From DAHUXT01 sp036273675 (GTDB lineage Bacteria; Chloroflexota; Ktedonobacteria; Ktedonobacterales; JADMIN01), in the NCBI GenBank assembly GCA_036273675.1, contig DASUHD010000123.1:62001-126000 (forward strand): a stretch of 64,000 nucleotides of DNA, read 5' to 3'. Below, in pieces: positions 18,253 to 26,313 of this stretch; position 1 is the first letter of the stretch, and each line of letters opens with the position of its first letter. Below the pieces are notes generated by a model that searched no databases, was not told the DNA's origin, and was given only the letters and a program-made list of their open reading frames with translations. The position numbers and the translations under genes are program-made.

Positions 18253-18294
18253 TTGACACATCCTGCATCTATATGTATAATGCACATAGATGCA
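18253..18294 (+). promoter_or_regulatory. Consensus promoter overlapped by a PhaQ-type operator
   Basis: TTGACA (18253-18258), exactly 17 bases, TATAAT (18276-18281): a perfect sigma-70 match. An inverted repeat with 9-base perfect arms, TGCATCTAT (18264-18272) and ATAGATGCA (18286-18294), spans the spacer, the -10 and the start region. A repressor bound here would block polymerase. The gene immediately downstream encodes a PadR-type repressor, so autoregulation is likely. Confidence 0.8.
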
Positions 18295-18314
18295 AGAAGA
18301 CAAGGTACTGAGAT

Positions 18315-18731
18315 ATGAGCACCAGGAAGTCCAAATCCCAGGAAACTGGACATGAGAGCGATTCCCCCGGGCCTGAGGCGACCGCGGGCGCAACGCCACG
18401 CAACTGGATGACCGCGGTTATCCTGCTGTTGCTGCGCGAGTGGAGCTCGTACGGCTACGACCTGATGGAGCGCATGGCAGCCTTTGGGTTCGCCGCGATG
18501 AATCCCGGGTCGCTCTACCGCGCGCTACGCCAGTTGGAGAAAGACGGCATGGTCAGCTCCACCTGGGATACCAGTGGCCAGGGACCGGCACGGCGGATGT
18601 ATGCGATCACTGAAGCTGGCGAGGCGTATCTGAAGCTTTGGGCAAGCGGCATCGATCAGTACCGAACGATGATGAACACGTTCTTTCGGCTGTATACCGG
18701 ACAGCCCGAAGATACAAACAGCTCGCGATAA
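18315..18731 (+). CDS. phaQ: PhaQ-like PHA-responsive PadR repressor
   Basis: 138 residues; a PadR winged helix from about 30 to 125: RNWMTAVILLLLREWSSYGYDLMERM, NPGSLYRALRQLEKDGMVSSTWDTSGQGPARRMYAITEAG. Order and wording match the Bacillus PhaQ repressor, which senses PHA granules and controls phaP and itself. The N-terminal 28 residues are a Ser/Gly-rich tail. The ATG is 21 bases after the operator end. The downstream phasin gene begins 39 bases later with no separate promoter visible, so the pair is one transcript. Confidence 0.85.
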   Translation: MSTRKSKSQETGHESDSPGPEATAGATPRNWMTAVILLLLREWSSYGYDLMERMAAFGFAAMNPGSLYRALRQLEKDGMVSSTWDTSGQGPARRMYAITEAGEAYLKLWASGIDQYRTMMNTFFRLYTGQPEDTNSSR

Positions 18732-18770
18732 GACCAGAGGCGGATGCACCGCCGGAAGGGATGAGATCAC

Positions 18771-19106
18771 ATGGAAAAGGGAGTCAATCAGGCCGCGATC
18801 GAGTGGACCGAGACGACGCGCCAGGCGTACCAGGCGGTCGCCAGCGGCGTCGTGGCGGCTCAGGAGCGCAATATTCAGTTCGCGCAGACGGCCTTCGAGA
18901 ATGGCGTCGCCCAACTCCGCGCGCAGGAAGAGACGGCGCGCGGCTTGTTCCAGACAATGGCCGAGCAGTCTGAGAAGCAGCGGGCGGCATTCCAGAAGGT
19001 CGCTCAGGAGTCGATCAACGCCTATCTCGATCTGCTCGCCGCGCCAATCGCCTTCTACCAGAAGGGGATCGATGTGACACGCCAGGCAGCTCAGAAGGCC
19101 CGCTAA
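18771..19106 (+). CDS. Phasin family granule-associated protein
   Basis: 111 residues, entirely helical and amphipathic. Repeated Gln/Ala-rich helices (TRQAYQAVASGVVAAQERNIQFAQTAFENGVAQL) are typical of phasins, which coat PHA granules and limit their size. No signal or TM segment. It starts with a GGGATGAGATCAC leader whose ribosome site is weak. It lies second to phaQ, matching the known pairing of repressor and phasin in Bacillus, where free repressor signals the absence of polymer. The function is strongly supported by context, less by sequence identity. Confidence 0.75.
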   Translation: MEKGVNQAAIEWTETTRQAYQAVASGVVAAQERNIQFAQTAFENGVAQLRAQEETARGLFQTMAEQSEKQRAAFQKVAQESINAYLDLLAAPIAFYQKGIDVTRQAAQKAR

Positions 19107-19136
19107 CTCGGCGATATCAGAAGCGGAAACACACGC

Positions 19137-19170
19137 AGACCGAAGCCAACTGCTCCGGTCTGTTTCTGTC
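19137..19170 (+). terminator. Probable terminator after the phasin gene
   Basis: Inverted repeat CAGACCG (19137-19143) and CGGTCTG (19157-19163) with a 13-base loop, then TTTCTGTCT. It lies between two convergent genes. Confidence 0.5.
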
Positions 19171-19189
19171 TATATTGCGCTTGGTCGGC

Positions 19190-19936
19190 TCACATCATGA
19201 AGATGCCGCCGTTGACGTTCAGCGTCTGGCCAGTAATATAGTCGCCATCCACGATGAGATAACGGACAGCGCGAGCGATTTCACGCGATGTGCCGACACG
19301 TCCAAGCGGAATGCGCTTGACGATCTGTTCTTTCACCTTCTCAGGCACGACCGTATACATGTCGGTCTCGGTGAAGCCGGGGCAGACGCAGTTGACCGTC
19401 ACGTGGTACCTGGCCATCTCGATGGCTGCCGTCTTGGTAAAGCCGATGATGCCAGCCTTGGCGGCGCTATAGTTAGCCTGGCCAAAGTTGCCCATGTGGC
19501 CGACAAAGGAGCTGATATTGACAATTGTGCCGCTCTGCTGCTCTATGAAATGGGGAAGGGCAGCCTTGACGGTGTAGAAACAGCTGTTGAGGTTGTTCTG
19601 AATTACCCGATTCCAATCCTCAATCGAGAGATTCTTCATCGAGCGATCGATGGTGATGCCCGCGTTGTTAATGAGGGCATCTATGCGTCCGAACTCGGCC
19701 ACCGTCTGCTCGATGAGCCGCGCCGCCTGCTCAGGGTCGGAGACGTCAGCTTGAACGGCAACGGCCTTCGATCCGCCGTCGGTGATTGCCCTCACCACCT
19801 CTTCCGCCGGGCCGCGACTGCTGCCATAATTGACGACGACACGCGCGCCACCCGCGCCGAGTTCCTCAGCGATGGCCCGTCCGATGCCACGGCCAGCGCC
19901 TGTTACCAGTACAACCGCTCCCTCAAGTGTTGCCAC
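19190..19936 (-). CDS. SDR acetoacetyl-CoA/3-oxoacyl reductase (PhaB/FabG type)
   Basis: About 248 residues from a GTG with AGGGAGG before it (the ATG at 19954 would add six residues). NAD(P) loop TGAGRGIGRAIAEEL, NNAGITIDRSM, catalytic Ser in NISSF, YSAAKAG Tyr and Lys, and the substrate-loop CVCPGFTETDM. NADPH use is suggested by the Ser-Ser-Arg after the second strand. Next to phaC, phaQ and a MaoC gene it most likely makes (R)-3-hydroxybutyryl-CoA for the polymer. FabG-like fatty acid activity is an alternative. Confidence 0.8.
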   Translation of the reverse strand: MATLEGAVVLVTGAGRGIGRAIAEELGAGGARVVVNYGSSRGPAEEVVRAITDGGSKAVAVQADVSDPEQAARLIEQTVAEFGRIDALINNAGITIDRSMKNLSIEDWNRVIQNNLNSCFYTVKAALPHFIEQQSGTIVNISSFVGHMGNFGQANYSAAKAGIIGFTKTAAIEMARYHVTVNCVCPGFTETDMYTVVPEKVKEQIVKRIPLGRVGTSREIARAVRYLIVDGDYITGQTLNVNGGIFMM

Positions 19937-20097
19937 GCCATGCCTCCCTCTCATCAGGAGATGTCACCGCAGCCCACGTGCCACGGTGAGAGCGCATACG
20001 AGACAGGTGCAGTATGCGACGTGGCATGCGCAGGACGCAAGCGGCTATGGCAGGCAATCTTACTTATTAGCGAGAGCACAGGTTGTGCAGCAAGCGC

Positions 20098-20571
20098 TCA
20101 GCACTTGATAACGGCCTCGCCGGTCAGCACAAGAACGCCGTCGCTGTTGACACAATCGGTGCGCAGCGTAACGAGCCGCTTGTCCTCGCGAATCTCGATC
20201 ACCTCGACGCTGGCGGTGATGGTATTGCCAATATAGACGGGCGCCAGAAACTTGAATGTCTGGGAGGCATAGATGGAGCCGATGCCCGGTAGCTCAGTGC
20301 CAAGAAGTGCGGAGATCATGCCCGCGGTGAGAAAGCCATGGACGATACGCCGACCGAAGCGCGATTTGGCAGCGTATTCGTCGTCCAGGTGAATGGGGTT
20401 GAGGTCGCCGCTCAACTCGGCGTATTCGACGACATCAGCTTCGGTGAAGGTGCGGGTGCGCTCAACGCGGTCTCCGAGGGACGGTAGTGGTCGCAGCTCA
20501 CGGATGAGGTCAGCCAAGGGGTAACTCCAGTTCTGGCGCCAGTGGCAGATTGGTAGCGTGTGGGTGGTCAC
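20098..20571 (-). CDS. phaJ: MaoC-like (R)-specific enoyl-CoA hydratase (PhaJ type)
   Basis: 157 residues. Hydratase-2 motif with D56 and H61 in SGDLNPIHLDDEYA; the five-residue spacing matches D31/H36 of Aeromonas PhaJ. Also FGRRIVHGFL and LGTELPGIGSIY. An N-terminal extension of about 25 residues precedes the domain, which is longer than PhaJ proper. It hydrates trans-2-enoyl-CoA to (R)-3-hydroxyacyl-CoA, so it can feed the PHA synthase from beta-oxidation intermediates. It lies 161 bases upstream of the reductase gene in the same direction. Confidence 0.8.
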   Translation of the reverse strand: MTTHTLPICHWRQNWSYPLADLIRELRPLPSLGDRVERTRTFTEADVVEYAELSGDLNPIHLDDEYAAKSRFGRRIVHGFLTAGMISALLGTELPGIGSIYASQTFKFLAPVYIGNTITASVEVIEIREDKRLVTLRTDCVNSDGVLVLTGEAVIKC

Positions 20572-20710
20572 GGCGAACAGTCATTGTCCGCCGCATCCGC
20601 AGCAATCGGACGACCACCCATATGTATCCGAGTATGACAAGAAACGCGCCGCTGGTCAAGAGTACTGCTCAGCTATGGGCATTGTTGGGGATCCCCGCAG
20701 ACCTATTAGG

Positions 20711-22240
20711 CTACGGCACATGCGTGGGATACGTCGGCGCGCGCCTGGCCTTCGTCGCCTGCTCGAAGGCGTAAGCGAAGCCGATGAGCTTCGGCTCGCT
20801 CCATGCCAGTCCCATGAAGGTGACGCCGAGCGGCAGACCGAAGGTGTAGCCCGCAGGGACGCTGATCGCTGGATAGCCCGCCAGCGCGGCAGGTTGGCTG
20901 GCGCCGCCCATGCTATGATCGCCGTCAATCAGATCGATCTTCCAGGCAGGCTCCCCCGTGGGCATACAGAGCGCGTCGAGATTGTGCTCGCGCATGACAC
21001 CGTCGATACCCTCATCGCGTGCCAGCCGTAGGCATTCCGCCCGCGCCTTCAGATACTCTTCATCCGTGAGCGGGCCTTTCGCCTGCGCCATCTCGAACAG
21101 TTCCTGCCCGAAATAGGGCATTTCCTGCGCGGCATGCTCCCGATTGAAAGCAATTAATTCTTCGAGGGAATGTGCCTGGGCTTCGGGTCCAAGCGCCGCG
21201 AGATAGGCGTTCAGGTCAGCTTTGAACTCGTAGAGCAGCACGGTCAACTCAGCCTCCGAGGTCCGCATCTCCTTAGCCGACGGCAAATTCGCCGGATCGA
21301 CTAGCACCGCGCCGAGCGATTGCAGCGTTTCAACTACGGTGGCAAAGACAGCGTCTGTTTTCTCGCTAAAGCCAGTGTGGATCTCGCGCGGAATGCCTAT
21401 GCGCGCGCCTCGCAGCGCATCAGCGTCGAGACACTGAACGTAGTTGAGAAATGTCTGGCGGGGATTGACCTGAGTCGCCGGGTCGCGTTGATCGACGTCC
21501 TCCAGCACGCCAAGCAGAATCGCCGCATCGGCGACGGTGCGCGCAAAGGGGCCAACGGTATCCTGGCTGTGTGAAATTGGGATGACGCCCGCGCGACTGG
21601 TCAGTCCAACGGTCGGCTTGATGCCCACGACGCCATTGATCGAGGCGGGGCAGAGAATCGAGCCATCAGTCTCGGTGCCTACCGAGGCGACGCAGAGGTT
21701 GGCCGCGACAGCGGTTGCCGAGCCGGAACTTGAGCCGCAAGGCGTGCGGTCGAGCGCATAGGGATTGAGCGCCTGGCCGCCACGCGCGCTCCATCCGCTT
21801 GAGGAGTGTGTCGAGCGGAAGTTAGCCCATTCGCTCATGTTCGCTTTACCCAGCAGCACCGCGCCCGCCTCCCGCAGCCGCGCGGCGACGTGCGCATCGT
21901 GCGCGCGCCTCACGCCAACCAGCGCCAGCGAACCAGCGGTCGTCTCCATGCTGTCGGCGGTATCAATGTTATCTTTGAGCAGGATTGGGATGCCGTGAAG
22001 TGGCCCACGTGGACCATGCGCCGCACGCTCGCGATCAAGCGCCTCGGCGATTGCCAGTGCATCGGGGTTTACCTCAATCACTGAGCGTAGCATTGGCCCG
22101 CTTGTATTCAGGGCCGCGATCCGCTCGATGTACGCCTCTACTAACGCTCGGGAGGTCAGAGAATCTCCCGTCATAGCAGCCCGGAGGTCGGCGATGGTCT
22201 GCTCCTCCAGGTCGCCGTGCGGCGCCTGCCACTCACTCAT
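20711..22240 (-). CDS. Amidase signature family hydrolase
   Basis: 509 residues. Ser-cisSer-Lys catalytic triad visible: K89 in ILLKDNID, cis-Ser170 in PCGSSSGSA, nucleophile S194 in TETDGSI, with the 24-residue spacing typical of the family, plus GVVGIKPTVGL. It cleaves amides of carboxylic acids; GatA is unlikely because no GatB or GatC is near and the substrate loop differs. In this catabolic run it may release an aromatic or aliphatic acid for the CoA ligase encoded upstream (inference). It starts 17 bases after the preceding small gene. Confidence 0.85.
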   Translation of the reverse strand: MSEWQAPHGDLEEQTIADLRAAMTGDSLTSRALVEAYIERIAALNTSGPMLRSVIEVNPDALAIAEALDRERAAHGPRGPLHGIPILLKDNIDTADSMETTAGSLALVGVRRAHDAHVAARLREAGAVLLGKANMSEWANFRSTHSSSGWSARGGQALNPYALDRTPCGSSSGSATAVAANLCVASVGTETDGSILCPASINGVVGIKPTVGLTSRAGVIPISHSQDTVGPFARTVADAAILLGVLEDVDQRDPATQVNPRQTFLNYVQCLDADALRGARIGIPREIHTGFSEKTDAVFATVVETLQSLGAVLVDPANLPSAKEMRTSEAELTVLLYEFKADLNAYLAALGPEAQAHSLEELIAFNREHAAQEMPYFGQELFEMAQAKGPLTDEEYLKARAECLRLARDEGIDGVMREHNLDALCMPTGEPAWKIDLIDGDHSMGGASQPAALAGYPAISVPAGYTFGLPLGVTFMGLAWSEPKLIGFAYAFEQATKARRAPTYPTHVP

Positions 22241-22257
22241 CGCTTCACCTTCGATTG

Positions 22258-22467
22258 CTAAACGCCGAGATCGTACAACTGCTCGAACTGGAGGTCGAGA
22301 TCATTCGTGACCTGCCAGAGACAGGCGAGCGCCTTACGCACGTTACGCGCGGCGCATGGCGGCAGGTCATCGCGCGCGGCAAGTTGCTTGAGCATCTCGT
22401 ACGCGCGAAGCGCCTCCTGCTCCACCGGCGTCAGCGCTGTTCCCAGGATATCGATGTCAGCCATCAT
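22258..22467 (-). CDS. Small hypothetical protein
   Basis: 69 residues, no known family. Mostly helical with a Cys pair spaced (CAARNVRKALACLWQV) and acidic ends. GAGGAG precedes the first of two tandem ATGs at 22467. It sits 17 bases before the amidase gene and 56 after the CoA ligase gene, so it is an operon member. A role as a small regulatory or carrier subunit is possible but unsupported. Confidence 0.6.
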   Translation of the reverse strand: MMADIDILGTALTPVEQEALRAYEMLKQLAARDDLPPCAARNVRKALACLWQVTNDLDLQFEQLYDLGV

Positions 22468-22523
22468 GCTCACTCCTCTATGATCTACATCAACCATTCA
22501 ATACGCCAGCGAGATACATTCGG

Positions 22524-23861
22524 CTAATAGACCGCGATGGGCCGGTCATCCTTCAGCCGTCTCGCCTTCAATTCGAAGCGTGGCAACGTACCAGGCGGCA
22601 TCAGCTCGATGATGAACCGCAGCCCTTCATGTGCGGACGAAAGCTCATGGGCCAGTTCTTCGCTCAGCGCTGGCCATTCGTCCTCACGTCCCGGCTTCAT
22701 TTCGATTTTGATCGTGATCTCGTCGCGGATGTCGTTACGCCAGATGTAGATCTGGAATTCGTCAATGGCGTCGTGCTCGCGAATGAGCGCCTCGACCGCG
22801 CGCGGGTAGACGTTGGTGCCACGAATGAGCTTCATGTCGTCCCAGCGACCACGGATGCCCCCCTGGTAGATATCGCCAGTGCGGCCGCAATCGCAGGTGG
22901 AATATGGCACTTTCAGCACCATGTCTTTCGTGCGATAGCGCAGCACGGGAATGAAGCCGCGACCGAACGAGGTCACGACTCGCTCGCCCAGTTCGCCGTA
23001 TGGCACAGGCTCACCCGTCTCGGGATTGACGACCTCTTCGATGAAATGGTCCTCGATGATATGCGTTCCGCCCGGCTGATGCGAACACTCGAAGATCATG
23101 ATTGTACCCAGTTCCGTCATGCCCGCGGTATCGCCGCACTTCGCGCCCCATGCCTCCTCAAGTTGCCGCTTGACCGCCGGAATAGAGCCAGATGGCTCGC
23201 CAGAGAGGATGACCTTGTTCACGGCGCTCTCGGTCAGGTCAATACCCATCTCCTGAGCCTCCTGCCAGAGGCGAAGCGCGTAGGTTGGCGTAGAGCAAAC
23301 AGTCGTAACGCCCATCTCGACGATCTGCTTGACGCGCGCCTCGGTGGTCTGCGCGCCGCCGGGAATAACGAGGGAACCAAGCTTCTCGCAGCAGTAGTGC
23401 GCGCCCCAGAAGCCGATAAATGAGCCGTAGCCAAAGGCGAAATAGACCACGTCTTTTGGGCGAACGCCGAAGCCCCAGAAGCCATAGCTCCACATCTCGG
23501 CGATCCACTCCCAGTCCTTCATACTATCCAGCACACGGATGGGTACGCTGCCGCTGGTTCCAGAGGTCAGATGGTAGCGGATGGCATTATCCTGACTGGT
23601 CGTCGGCAGCGCGCCAAACAGCGGCTGCTCCGCCTGCGTCGCCATCCACTCGTCGCGCGTCATGAAGGGGATACGTCGCAGATCGTCCAGCGTCTTGAGC
23701 TGATCGGGATGGAAGCCGACCGCATCGAATCGCTGCTTGTGAAACGGGCTATGAACATATGCCCAATGCGTCATGCGCTGCAACTTCGCCAGTTGGAGCG
23801 CCTGAAGCTGCTCACGTGGCAGCGTCTCGTTCTTCGGATTCCAGTATTCGGAATACGCCAT
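22524..23861 (-). CDS. Phenylacetate-CoA ligase-like AMP-forming enzyme
   Basis: 445 residues, the PaaK length. AMP-binding motifs: YHLTSGTSGSVPIRV, STPTYALRLW, DTAGMTELG, VTSFGRGFIPVLRYRTKD, and a CDCGRTGD Cys cluster seen in PaaK-like proteins. The C-terminal subdomain has KLIRGTNVYP. It activates an aromatic carboxylate to its CoA thioester. The neighbours (monooxygenase/reductase, hydratase, dehydrogenases) suggest 2-aminobenzoate, salicylate or a related acid; phenylacetate itself is unlikely as no paaABCDE genes are present. GGAGGG is 7 bases before the ATG. Confidence 0.85.
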   Translation of the reverse strand: MAYSEYWNPKNETLPREQLQALQLAKLQRMTHWAYVHSPFHKQRFDAVGFHPDQLKTLDDLRRIPFMTRDEWMATQAEQPLFGALPTTSQDNAIRYHLTSGTSGSVPIRVLDSMKDWEWIAEMWSYGFWGFGVRPKDVVYFAFGYGSFIGFWGAHYCCEKLGSLVIPGGAQTTEARVKQIVEMGVTTVCSTPTYALRLWQEAQEMGIDLTESAVNKVILSGEPSGSIPAVKRQLEEAWGAKCGDTAGMTELGTIMIFECSHQPGGTHIIEDHFIEEVVNPETGEPVPYGELGERVVTSFGRGFIPVLRYRTKDMVLKVPYSTCDCGRTGDIYQGGIRGRWDDMKLIRGTNVYPRAVEALIREHDAIDEFQIYIWRNDIRDEITIKIEMKPGREDEWPALSEELAHELSSAHEGLRFIIELMPPGTLPRFELKARRLKDDRPIAVY

Positions 23862-23909
23862 CTCCGAACCCTCCACTCTCTTGCCAGAAGCGTCATTGCC
23901 GCTGGCCTA

Positions 23910-25061
23910 CTACTGCTCGCGCCCGATCAATTCTCGCGCGAGGATGATGCGCTGGATGTTGCTTGCCCCTTCATAAATCTGCAGACCCTTGATGTCGCGA
24001 TAGTAGCGCTCGACTGGATACGCGCTCGAATAGCCGCGATTGCCATAGAGCAAGACCGCCTCGGACGCCGCGCTGGCCGCTGACTCGGTCGCGAACAGCT
24101 TGGCGCTGGATACCGCCTGCGTCGCCGGGCGGCCAACGTCTACGAGCCACGCGGCATGGTAGACCAGCAGCCGCGCCGCCGCGATATCCGCCGCCATGTT
24201 GGCGATGGTCGCCTGCACCATCTGGAAGTCGCCGAGCCGACGTCCGAACTGTCGCCGTTCGCGCGCCCACTGGACACAGGCATCCAGACACGCCTGCCCG
24301 ATGCCCACCGCGCCCGCCGCGACGCCGAGCCGCCCGCAATCCAGCGCTGACATGGCAATCTTAAAGCCTTCGCCTGGCTCGCCGAGTATGGAGCTGACTG
24401 GAACACGGCAGTTCTCGAACATGATATGGGCGTGGTCGGATGCGCGATGACCCAACTCAACGCCGGGCATCTCCTCGCGGCGCATCCCGCGCGTGTCAGT
24501 CTCGACCAGGAAGGCGCAGATGCCTTTGTGGCGCTCGGCACGGTCACGAGTAGCGAAGACGATAGCCAGGTGCGCCATGTTACCGTTGGTGATCCAGATC
24601 TTCTCGCCATCGAGCAGGTAGTCGTCGCCATCCGCCGTGGCCGTCGTCTGGATGTTCGCGGCGTCCGACCCGGCGTCTGGCTCGGTGAGACAGTAGCAGC
24701 CGATCCACTCACCACTGGTGAGCCTGGGCAGGTAGCGTTGCTTTTGCTCCAACGTACCCCATTGTTCCAGGCAACCTGAGACGAGGCTCGCATGCACCGT
24801 CAGCAACCCGCGAACCGAAGAATCGGCGCGCCCCAGTTCTTCGCAGACCAGCGCGAACGAGACGGCGTCCATCGCGTCGCCACCATACTCCCGCGCAATG
24901 GGGCCGCCGAGGAAGCCAAGATCTGCCATGCGACCGATGAGATGCATCGGGAACTCGCCAGTCTCGTCGGCTGTGCGGGCGAGAGGAGCCACCTCGTCGT
25001 TGGCGAAGTCGCGGGCGAGGGACTGAATCCGCTGTTGCTCTGGCGAAAGCTCGAAGTCCAT
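23910..25061 (-). CDS. Acyl-CoA dehydrogenase
   Basis: 383 residues, standard length. MDFELSPEQ start, FAD/substrate motifs YCLTEPDAGSD and WITNGNMA, and catalytic Glu in LQIYEGASNIQR. It oxidises a CoA thioester to the 2-enoyl form. Its ATG shares one base with the RidA stop (TGATG), so the two are translationally coupled. A frame extends upstream to 25322, but that part merely covers ridA and has no ribosome site. Substrate inferred as a ring-derived acyl-CoA from the operon. Confidence 0.9.
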   Translation of the reverse strand: MDFELSPEQQRIQSLARDFANDEVAPLARTADETGEFPMHLIGRMADLGFLGGPIAREYGGDAMDAVSFALVCEELGRADSSVRGLLTVHASLVSGCLEQWGTLEQKQRYLPRLTSGEWIGCYCLTEPDAGSDAANIQTTATADGDDYLLDGEKIWITNGNMAHLAIVFATRDRAERHKGICAFLVETDTRGMRREEMPGVELGHRASDHAHIMFENCRVPVSSILGEPGEGFKIAMSALDCGRLGVAAGAVGIGQACLDACVQWARERRQFGRRLGDFQMVQATIANMAADIAAARLLVYHAAWLVDVGRPATQAVSSAKLFATESAASAASEAVLLYGNRGYSSAYPVERYYRDIKGLQIYEGASNIQRIILARELIGREQ

Positions 25062-25477
25062 CAGACCTGCTCCTCCGCGCCCAGCACGGCGAACCCCTCC
25101 ATCTCGATCATCGCCTCTGGTTGGAAGAGCCCCGCCACCTCGAAGAGCGCCATCGCGGGATAGTAGTTGCCAAAATACTCGCGGAACACCCTGCCCAGCG
25201 GCTTGAGCTGCGCCACATAGGCGTCGCGATTGGTCACGAAGACGTTCAACTTGACGATGTCCGCCATCTGACCGCCTGCCTCGTGGACGACGGCATGGAG
25301 ATTGTGGAGCACCTGGCGGCACTGCGCCTCCATGTCGCCCGGCGCGACAATCTGACCGTCACCGTCGCTGGCGTCCTGCCCGGCGAGAAATAGCAGGCTG
25401 CCGCCGGTCGTCAGCAGACCGTGATTGAAGCCGCGCGGCTCGGGCAAACTCGCCGGATTGATAATCTGCTTGCTCAT
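25061..25477 (-). CDS. RidA/YjgF family protein
   Basis: 138 residues, slightly longer than RidA. RGFNHGLLTTGGSLLFLAGQ, then GDMEAQCRQVLHNLHAVVHEAGG and IVKLNVFVTNRDAY. RidA hydrolyses reactive enamines and imines to ketones plus ammonia. The classic C-terminal Arg-containing IEM/C..V segment is seen as MIEMEGFAVL but without the catalytic Arg I would expect, so this may be a subfamily with another ligand. Its position inside an aromatic CoA operon suits removal of an imine from an amino-substituted ring. Confidence 0.8.
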   Translation of the reverse strand: MSKQIINPASLPEPRGFNHGLLTTGGSLLFLAGQDASDGDGQIVAPGDMEAQCRQVLHNLHAVVHEAGGQMADIVKLNVFVTNRDAYVAQLKPLGRVFREYFGNYYPAMALFEVAGLFQPEAMIEMEGFAVLGAEEQV

Positions 25478-25483
25478 CTGGCG

Positions 25484-26275
25484 TCACCGTCCTGTAAACG
25501 TTGGTTTGTGCTTCGCCATGAACGCCTCGTAGAAGGCGCGGTGGTCGTCGCCTAGTAACAACAAGGCCTGCGCCTGCGCCTCCGCCTCGATGGCCGCGAC
25601 GAGATCCATGCCTAGTTCGTTGTTGAGCATGCGCTTGGTCATCGCCAGCGCCTGTGTCGGCCCAGCCGCCAGCCTACGCGCCCACTCCATCGTCACAGAA
25701 ATCACTTCGTCGTGCGGCGCGACCCGATTGACCAGCCCATAGCGCTCAGCCGTTGCCGCATCAATCGTATCACCCAGTAGGAGTAGTTCCATGGCGCGCC
25801 CAAACCCAACGATGCGCGGCAATAAATAGCCCGCGCCCATGTCGGCGCCTGTCAGCCCAACCCTGGTGAAGAGGAAGGCAATGCGTGCCTTTTCTGAGGC
25901 GATACGCAGATCAGACGCCAGCGCCAGCACTGTCCCAGCGCCCGCGGTCGTGCCATTGAGTGCGGCGAGAATCGGTTTATCGAGTAGCCGCATGTGCTGG
26001 ACAACCGCTCCGGTCATGCGGGTGAAGTCGAGATGGCCCTTCAGGTCGCGCTTGAGTAGCTCGCCGATAATCTCTTGCACGTCACCGCCGGATGAAAAGG
26101 CGTCACCCGCGCCGGTCAGCACAACGACTCTGACGGTGTCATCATAGCGTAGCGCCTCGAAGAGATCGCGCAACTGAGCGTATATCTCGAACGTGAGCGC
26201 GTTCAGCTTCTCAGGCCTCTCGAGCGTGATTTTCGCCACGCCATCCTCGACCTCATAACGAAAATCGTACCCCAT
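25484..26275 (-). CDS. Enoyl-CoA hydratase/isomerase
   Basis: 263 residues. Crotonase fold: ITLERPEKLNALTFEIY, SSGGDVQE, oxyanion-hole region LAALNGTTAGAGTVLALASDLRIAS, and FTRVGLTGADMGAGYLLPRIVG. The usual hydratase Glu pair is not both present in the GLT-GADMG segment, where one acid is replaced, so it might instead be an isomerase or ring-opening hydrolase. ATG at 26275 with GGAGAGG 9 bases before; an extended start at 26320 is less likely. Six bases from ridA, 38 from the SDR gene. Confidence 0.8.
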   Translation of the reverse strand: MGYDFRYEVEDGVAKITLERPEKLNALTFEIYAQLRDLFEALRYDDTVRVVVLTGAGDAFSSGGDVQEIIGELLKRDLKGHLDFTRMTGAVVQHMRLLDKPILAALNGTTAGAGTVLALASDLRIASEKARIAFLFTRVGLTGADMGAGYLLPRIVGFGRAMELLLLGDTIDAATAERYGLVNRVAPHDEVISVTMEWARRLAAGPTQALAMTKRMLNNELGMDLVAAIEAEAQAQALLLLGDDHRAFYEAFMAKHKPTFTGR

Positions 26276-26313
26276 CGTCAGCAGCCTCTCCGTTGAGCCA
26301 CACGTGCCTTTGG

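Noticed and set aside
20558..21031. Open plus-strand frame of 157 codons across the amidase gene
   Set aside because: It lies mostly opposite the amidase codons and has no ribosome site or family resemblance.
25062..25322. N-terminal extension of the acyl-CoA dehydrogenase by 87 residues
   Set aside because: It is an Arg/Gly-rich shadow of the ridA gene; the MDFELSPEQ start fits the family and has a coupled TGATG overlap.
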